NCBI GenBank assembly: GCA_038200385.1
Contig: JBBPYA010000322.1
Location: forward strand, 1 to 18,847
From: JBBPYA01 sp038200385
GTDB lineage: Bacteria > Actinomycetota > Actinomycetes > Mycobacteriales > Geodermatophilaceae
Reading direction: 5' to 3'
DNA length: 18,847 bases
This document shows, piece by piece, positions 14,982-18,847 of this stretch; positions within the stretch are counted from its first letter, which is position 1; each line of letters begins with the position of its first letter. Made by a program: the position numbers and the translations under genes. Below the pieces are notes generated by a model. That model was not told the DNA's origin. It was given only the letters and a program-made list of their open reading frames with translations, and did no database searches.

Positions 14982-16104
14982 TGAGGAGCAGGGCGACCTG
15001 TCGCTGCTCGTCGATCCTGACCAGCCCCGCCGCGGACGCGCGCGGCACCGGCGCCGGCGCCGGCTGCGGACGTTCATCGCCAGCGTCCTTGCGATCGCCG
15101 TCATCGGCGGTCTGCTCGTCGGCATCTTCTACGGCGGGCGGGCCATCCTGGGCTCGTTCGGCAGCATCCCGGACTACGCCGGGGCCGGCTCCGGCTCGGT
15201 CAAGGTCCGGATCAACCAGGGGGACACCTCCTCGGACATCGCGACCACCCTGGTCAAGGCCGGCGTCGTGCAGAGCGAACGGGCGTTCCGCGACGCCGCC
15301 AACGCCAATCCGGACTCGCTGACGATCCAGCCCGGCCTGTACCAGTTGCGCGCCAAGATGCAGGCCAGCCTCGCGCTGGGTCGGCTTCTGGACCCGGCGT
15401 CGCGGCTGTTCGACGTGGTGACGATCCCCGAGGGCTTCACCGTCGAGCAGGTGCTGCTCGCGCTGTCCCAGGCGACCGGTGCGCCGCTGGAGTCCTTCCG
15501 GTCCGCCGCCGCCCAGGTCGACCAGCTCGGGCTGCCGGCGTACTCCGGCGGCGAACTCGAGGGCTTCCTGTTCCCGGCGACGTACGAGCTGGACCCGGAG
15601 GCGGATCCGATCTCCATCCTGCAGACGATGGTGGCCCGGTTCACCGCGATGGCCGCCAGCGTGGACCTGGAGGCGCGGGCGGCGGCGATCGGGAAGTCGC
15701 CATACGACGTGCTGACGGTCGCCTCGATGATCCAGTCCGAGAGCCGGGTCAACGGGGAGCGGGGGATGATCGCGCGGGTCATCTACAATCGGCTTTCCCA
15801 GGGCATCCCGCTCGGTATCGACGCGACGACCGCCTACGATCTCGGCAAGCCCGGCACCGAGCTGACGACGGCGGACTTCCGGATCGACTCGCCGTACAAC
15901 ACCCGGCTCAACAAGGGGCTGCCGCCGACCCCGATCTCCAACCCGGGCGAGGCCTCCGTGGAGGCGGCGCTGGCACCGGCCCCCGGGCCGTGGACCTACT
16001 ACGTGCTCGAGGACAGCGCCGGGCACCACTTCTTCACCGACAGCGCCGCGGAGTTCCAGGCCGCCAAGGCGCGGTGCCAGGCAGCGGGGCTGGGCTGCGG
16101 GTAG
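14974..16104 (+). CDS. mltG: Endolytic murein transglycosylase MltG (YceG-like)
   Basis: A 376-aa protein that cleaves nascent glycan strands at the membrane and so ends peptidoglycan polymerisation. A basic cytoplasmic N-terminus (RRGRARHRRRRRLR) precedes one transmembrane segment near residues 34-56, then a LysM-like subdomain (about 70-135) and the YceG catalytic domain. The catalytic Glu is E256 in VASMIQSES, followed by the family's NRL..GIPLGIDATTAYDLG pattern and SPYNTR near the C-terminus. I chose GTG 14974 ((M)TDEEQGDL) because related proteins begin with a similar acidic MTDDE-like stretch; GTG 14962 is an in-frame alternative adding 4 residues. It overlaps ruvX by 8 bp and probably overlaps aroE too, so translation of this run is likely coupled. 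Confidence 0.93.
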   Translation: MTDEEQGDLSLLVDPDQPRRGRARHRRRRRLRTFIASVLAIAVIGGLLVGIFYGGRAILGSFGSIPDYAGAGSGSVKVRINQGDTSSDIATTLVKAGVVQSERAFRDAANANPDSLTIQPGLYQLRAKMQASLALGRLLDPASRLFDVVTIPEGFTVEQVLLALSQATGAPLESFRSAAAQVDQLGLPAYSGGELEGFLFPATYELDPEADPISILQTMVARFTAMAASVDLEARAAAIGKSPYDVLTVASMIQSESRVNGERGMIARVIYNRLSQGIPLGIDATTAYDLGKPGTELTTADFRIDSPYNTRLNKGLPPTPISNPGEASVEAALAPAPGPWTYYVLEDSAGHHFFTDSAAEFQAAKARCQAAGLGCG

Positions 16105-16907
16105 CCCGGCGGGCGGCGGTCCTGGGCCGGCCGGTCGCGCACTCCCTGTCACCCGCGCTGCACCGGGCGGCGTACGCGGCGCTGGACCTGCCGGACTGGC
16201 GCTACGACGCCATCGAGTGCGACGAGGCCAGGCTGCCTGCGCTGCTGGCCGGGCTGGACAGCACCTGGGCCGGGTTGTCGGTGACGATGCCGCTGAAGCG
16301 GTCGGCGCTCGCCCTGGCCGGTGCGGCGAGCGACCTGGCCCGCGCCGTCGGGGCCGCCAACACGCTGCTGCCGCGGGCGAGCGGTTGGTACGCCGACAAC
16401 ACCGATGTGACCGGGATCGAGCAGGCGTTGCGGGCGGCCGGTGTGTCCTCGGTGTCCCGGGCGGTCGTGCTCGGTGCGGGCGGGACCGCGCAGGCCGCGG
16501 TGGCCGCGCTGGCCGCGCTCGGTGAGCTCCGGCCGCGGGTCCTGGTCCGCGACACCGGCCGGGCCGGCGACCTGATGGCGGCCGCGCGGCGGCTCGGGAG
16601 CGCGCCGGTCCTGCAGCCCTGGGCGCAGGGTCTGGACGGCGACCGGGACGTGCTGGTGTCCACGGTTCCGGCCGGGGCCGCGGACGGGTTCGCCGCTGGG
16701 CCCTGGCCGGCCGGGAGCGTCCTGCTGGACGTCGTCTACGCGCCGTGGCCCACCGGTCTGGCCCGTGGCGCGCAACAGGCGGGTGGCCTCACCGTCGTCG
16801 GGGGTCAGGAGGTGCTCCTGCACCAGGCGGCCGCCCAGGTCGAGCTGATGACCGGCCGCCGCGCCCCGCTGCCGGCGATGCGCGCGGCGCTGCACCCCGT
16901 TGACTGA
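16074..16907 (+). CDS. aroE: Shikimate dehydrogenase
   Basis: A 277-aa cytoplasmic enzyme that reduces 3-dehydroshikimate to shikimate with NADPH. Shikimate-binding residues are visible: SLSP (24-27), SVTMPLK with catalytic K75, N96-T97, DNTD with catalytic D111, and Q251 in VLLHQAAAQ. The nucleotide-binding GAGGTAQAA (135-143) follows. The start is uncertain: the conserved region begins at about 16107, yet the only usual start codon near it is GTG 16074, inside mltG (31-bp overlap) with a poor Shine-Dalgarno. An earlier GTG at 15990 would give a much longer overlap, and a CTG at 16095 is possible but rare. The gene lies two genes before aroC in the same pathway. Its GTT-GAC-TGA end contains the -35 box of the next gene. 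Confidence 0.93.
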   Translation: MPGSGAGLRVARRAAVLGRPVAHSLSPALHRAAYAALDLPDWRYDAIECDEARLPALLAGLDSTWAGLSVTMPLKRSALALAGAASDLARAVGAANTLLPRASGWYADNTDVTGIEQALRAAGVSSVSRAVVLGAGGTAQAAVAALAALGELRPRVLVRDTGRAGDLMAAARRLGSAPVLQPWAQGLDGDRDVLVSTVPAGAADGFAAGPWPAGSVLLDVVYAPWPTGLARGAQQAGGLTVVGGQEVLLHQAAAQVELMTGRRAPLPAMRAALHPVD

Positions 16908-16927
16908 CCCGTCAGGCGCCCTACGAT
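16900..16927 (+). promoter_or_regulatory. Promoter TTGACT-N16-TACGAT for the prepilin peptidase gene, embedded in the aroE stop
   Basis: TTGACT (16900-16905) is a 5/6 match to the -35 consensus and TACGAT (16922-16927) fits the TANNNT -10 pattern with a 16-bp spacer. The expected transcription start, 7-9 bases downstream, falls at or next to the ATG at 16936, where there is no Shine-Dalgarno. This is the best-formed promoter in the window and predicts a leaderless mRNA. The -35 box overlaps the aroE stop codon. Confidence 0.6.
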
Positions 16928-16935
16928 CGGCCGTC

Positions 16936-17628
16936 ATGGGGGGTCCGGTCGTGGCCGTGGCCGTGGTCGTGGCGGTGGCGGCCGGGGGCGTGCTGGTCGG
17001 TCCCGCGCTGGCCGCGCTGACCGTGCTCGTCCCGGCCGGTGCCGCGGTCGGGACCGGCGGCTGGGCGGCCCTCGTTCTCGGTCACCCGGCCGGCCGGAGA
17101 CGCGTCGCCCTCGTCACCGTCGGCAGCGGCGGCGTCTCTGTCGGGATTGCCGCGACCGTCGGGCCGGTCGCGGTGCTGCCGGCGGTCCTCGTGCTCGGTG
17201 CGGCCGCCGTCGTGCTCGCGGTCGTCGACGCCGAGCATCACCGGCTGCCCGACCGGGTCCTGCTGCCGGCCACCGTCCTGTCGATCCTGCTGCTCGCGGC
17301 GGCCGCGATCACCGTGGGGCGGCCGCTGCGGCTGCTCGCCGCCGGAGCGGGTGCGGCCGGGGTGTTCGCGGCGTTCCTGCTCCTGGCGCTGGCCGGCCCG
17401 GCGGGACTCGGCTTCGGCGACGTCAAGCTCGGCGCCCTCCTGGGCCTGCACCTGGGCTGGTTGGGCTGGGAGGCGGTGGTGATCGGGATCGCAGCCGGGT
17501 TCACGCTCGGGGCGCTGACCGCGATCGTGCTTGTCGTAGCCGGACGGGCCACCATGCGCACTCCGGTGGCCTTCGGGCCGGCCCTGCTGGCCGGGACCCT
17601 GCTCACCGTCACCCTCGGAGCCGGCTGA
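16936..17628 (+). CDS. Prepilin peptidase-like protein (A24 aspartic protease family), lacking the N-terminal methyltransferase domain
   Basis: A 230-aa, very hydrophobic protein with about six to seven predicted membrane helices. The two catalytic aspartates of A24 peptidases are present: D98 in VVDAEHHRLPDRV and D162 in GFGDVKLGALLG. These enzymes cut the leader of type IV prepilins and related pseudopilins (Tad/Flp, competence) at the cytoplasmic face. The N-terminal domain of the longer PilD enzymes, with its zinc-binding CxxC pairs and methyltransferase activity, is absent, as in other short A24 members. A similar gene follows aroE in M. tuberculosis. ATG 16936 is preferred over the in-frame TTG at 16900 (12 residues longer) because the promoter places the transcript start there. 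No pilin gene is visible nearby, so its substrate must be encoded elsewhere. Confidence 0.88.
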   Translation: MGGPVVAVAVVVAVAAGGVLVGPALAALTVLVPAGAAVGTGGWAALVLGHPAGRRRVALVTVGSGGVSVGIAATVGPVAVLPAVLVLGAAAVVLAVVDAEHHRLPDRVLLPATVLSILLLAAAAITVGRPLRLLAAGAGAAGVFAAFLLLALAGPAGLGFGDVKLGALLGLHLGWLGWEAVVIGIAAGFTLGALTAIVLVVAGRATMRTPVAFGPALLAGTLLTVTLGAG

Positions 17629-17668
17629 GCGCGCCGGTGCGCTCCGGGCAACGTGCGAGGATCGGCGG

Positions 17669-18847
17669 ATGCTGCGCTGGCTCACCGCCGGGGAGTCCCA
17701 CGGCCCCCTGCTTACCGCTGTCCTGGAGGGACTGCCGGCCGGCGTCGCCACCTCGACCGCGCAGCTGCAGGCCGCGCTGGCCCGGCGCCGGCTCGGCTAC
17801 GGGCGTGGGGCGCGGATGAGTTTCGAGCAGGACGAGGTCCGCGTCGTCGGCGGAGTGCGGCACGGCCGGACCATGGGCGGGCCGGTCGCGATCGAGATCG
17901 GCAACACCGAATGGCCGAAGTGGGACCGGATCATGGCTGCCGACCCCGTCGATCCCGACGAGCTCGCGGGACTGGCCCGCAACGCCCCGCTGACCCGCCC
18001 GCGGCCCGGTCACGCCGACCTGGTCGGGATGCAGAAGTACGGCTTCGACGACGCCCGGCCGGTCCTGGAGCGGGCCAGCGCTCGGGAGACCGCGGCGCGG
18101 GTGGCGCTCGGATCGGTGGCCCGGTCGTTCCTGGCCGACGCCCTCGGCGTCACCGTGCTCAGCCATGTCGTCGCCCTCGGAACGGTGGACGCCCCCGACG
18201 GCGTGGTGCCCCGCCCGGCGGACGGTGATGTTGTGGACGCCAGTCCGGTGCGTTGCCTGGACCCTGCCGCGTCCAGGTCGATGATCGCGGAGGTGGACAC
18301 CGCCAAGCGCGAGGGCGACACCCTCGGTGGCGTCGTGGAAGTCGTCGTACACGGTCTGCCACCCGGGCTGGGCAGCCACGTGCACTGGGATCGGCGGCTG
18401 GACTCCCGGTTGGCCGGGGCCCTGATGGGGATCCAGGCCATCAAGGGCGTCGAGGTGGGCGACGGGTTCCGGTCGGCACGTCGGCGTGGCTCGCAGGCCC
18501 ACGACGAGATCGAGGCCACCGCCGACGGGATCCGGCGACGGACCGGGCGCTCCGGCGGCACCGAGGGTGGGATGAGCACCGGTGAGGTGCTGCGGGTCCG
18601 GGCCGCCATGAAGCCGATCTCAACGGTTCCGCGGGCACTGTCCACAGTGGATGTGGCCACCGGCGAGGACGCGGTCGCCATCAACCAGCGCAGTGACGTG
18701 TGCGCCGTGCCTGCGGCCGGGGTCGTGGCCGAGGCGATGGTGGCGCTCGTGCTGGCCGATGCCGTCCTGGAGAAGTTCGGCGGGGACTCCGTCGCCGAGA
18801 CCGCCAGGAACGCAGCGTCCTACCTCGCCGCGCTGACGATTCGATGA
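17669..18847 (+). CDS. aroC: Chorismate synthase
   Basis: A 392-aa FMN-dependent enzyme that converts 5-enolpyruvylshikimate-3-phosphate to chorismate, the last step of the shikimate pathway. It starts at ATG (17669) with GAGGA about 7 bases upstream. Family signatures are all present: LTAGESHG (H11), RRLGYGRGARM (40-50), RPGHAD (H115), ERASARETAARVA (134-146), RRRGSQAHDEIE (271-282), MKPISTVP (314-321) and QRSDVCAVPA with D343. The length is normal for actinobacteria, and the stop TGA coincides with the last base of the window. With aroE two genes upstream, this forms part of a shikimate cluster; aroK and aroB often follow aroC in actinobacteria but would be outside the window. Confidence 0.97.
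   Translation: MLRWLTAGESHGPLLTAVLEGLPAGVATSTAQLQAALARRRLGYGRGARMSFEQDEVRVVGGVRHGRTMGGPVAIEIGNTEWPKWDRIMAADPVDPDELAGLARNAPLTRPRPGHADLVGMQKYGFDDARPVLERASARETAARVALGSVARSFLADALGVTVLSHVVALGTVDAPDGVVPRPADGDVVDASPVRCLDPAASRSMIAEVDTAKREGDTLGGVVEVVVHGLPPGLGSHVHWDRRLDSRLAGALMGIQAIKGVEVGDGFRSARRRGSQAHDEIEATADGIRRRTGRSGGTEGGMSTGEVLRVRAAMKPISTVPRALSTVDVATGEDAVAINQRSDVCAVPAAGVVAEAMVALVLADAVLEKFGGDSVAETARNAASYLAALTIR

Noticed and set aside
1..18847. Mobile elements, CRISPR array, tRNA/rRNA genes, toxin-antitoxin or defence islands
   Set aside because: No transposase, integrase, spaced repeats, tRNA-like cloverleaf or defence-type domain was recognised; gene order is that of a conserved chromosomal core.

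Overview
This window is a very GC-rich chromosomal segment from a member of the Actinomycetota (class Actinomycetes). The signs are the high third-position GC, frequent GTG starts, leaderless-type promoters (TANNNT a few bases before the start codon), and a gene order matching the conserved actinobacterial relA / cyclophilin / metallo-beta-lactamase / hisS / aspS / alaS / ruvX / mltG / aroE / prepilin peptidase / aroC block that I recall from Mycobacterium tuberculosis. I cannot name the genus from sequence alone. I see no insertion sequence, phage gene, CRISPR array, rRNA or tRNA.

Layout. Bases 1-98 are the 3' end of relA (ppGpp synthetase/hydrolase). It converges across two small hairpins on a membrane-anchored cyclophilin-type peptidyl-prolyl isomerase (minus strand). 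A plus-strand run follows: glyoxalase-II-like metallo-hydrolase, hisS, aspS, and a class V PLP aminotransferase that has its own leaderless-type promoter. On the minus strand lie an aldo/keto reductase and a large MMPL (RND superfamily) transporter, with a 305-bp gap between them. Divergent from the MMPL gene, a small DUF2277 protein starts the next plus-strand run: rarA, a DUF948 membrane protein, a DUF6167-like small protein, alaS, ruvX, mltG, aroE, a short type IV prepilin peptidase and aroC. The aroC stop codon is the last codon of the window.

Functionally this is housekeeping: aminoacylation (hisS, aspS, alaS), stringent response (relA), replication-fork maintenance and Holliday-junction/16S rRNA processing (rarA, ruvX), peptidoglycan strand termination (mltG) and the shikimate pathway (aroE, aroC). 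Tight packing, with overlaps of 4 to 31 bp at hisS/aspS, DUF948/DUF6167, ruvX/mltG and mltG/aroE, points to translational coupling.

I found no convincing new biological system. The more interesting signals are regulatory: several start codons sit 6-8 bases after a -10-like hexamer, two of these hexamers begin inside the stop codon of the preceding gene, and one pair of divergent -10 hexamers shares its TA step. The AspRS carries residues expected of a non-discriminating enzyme.
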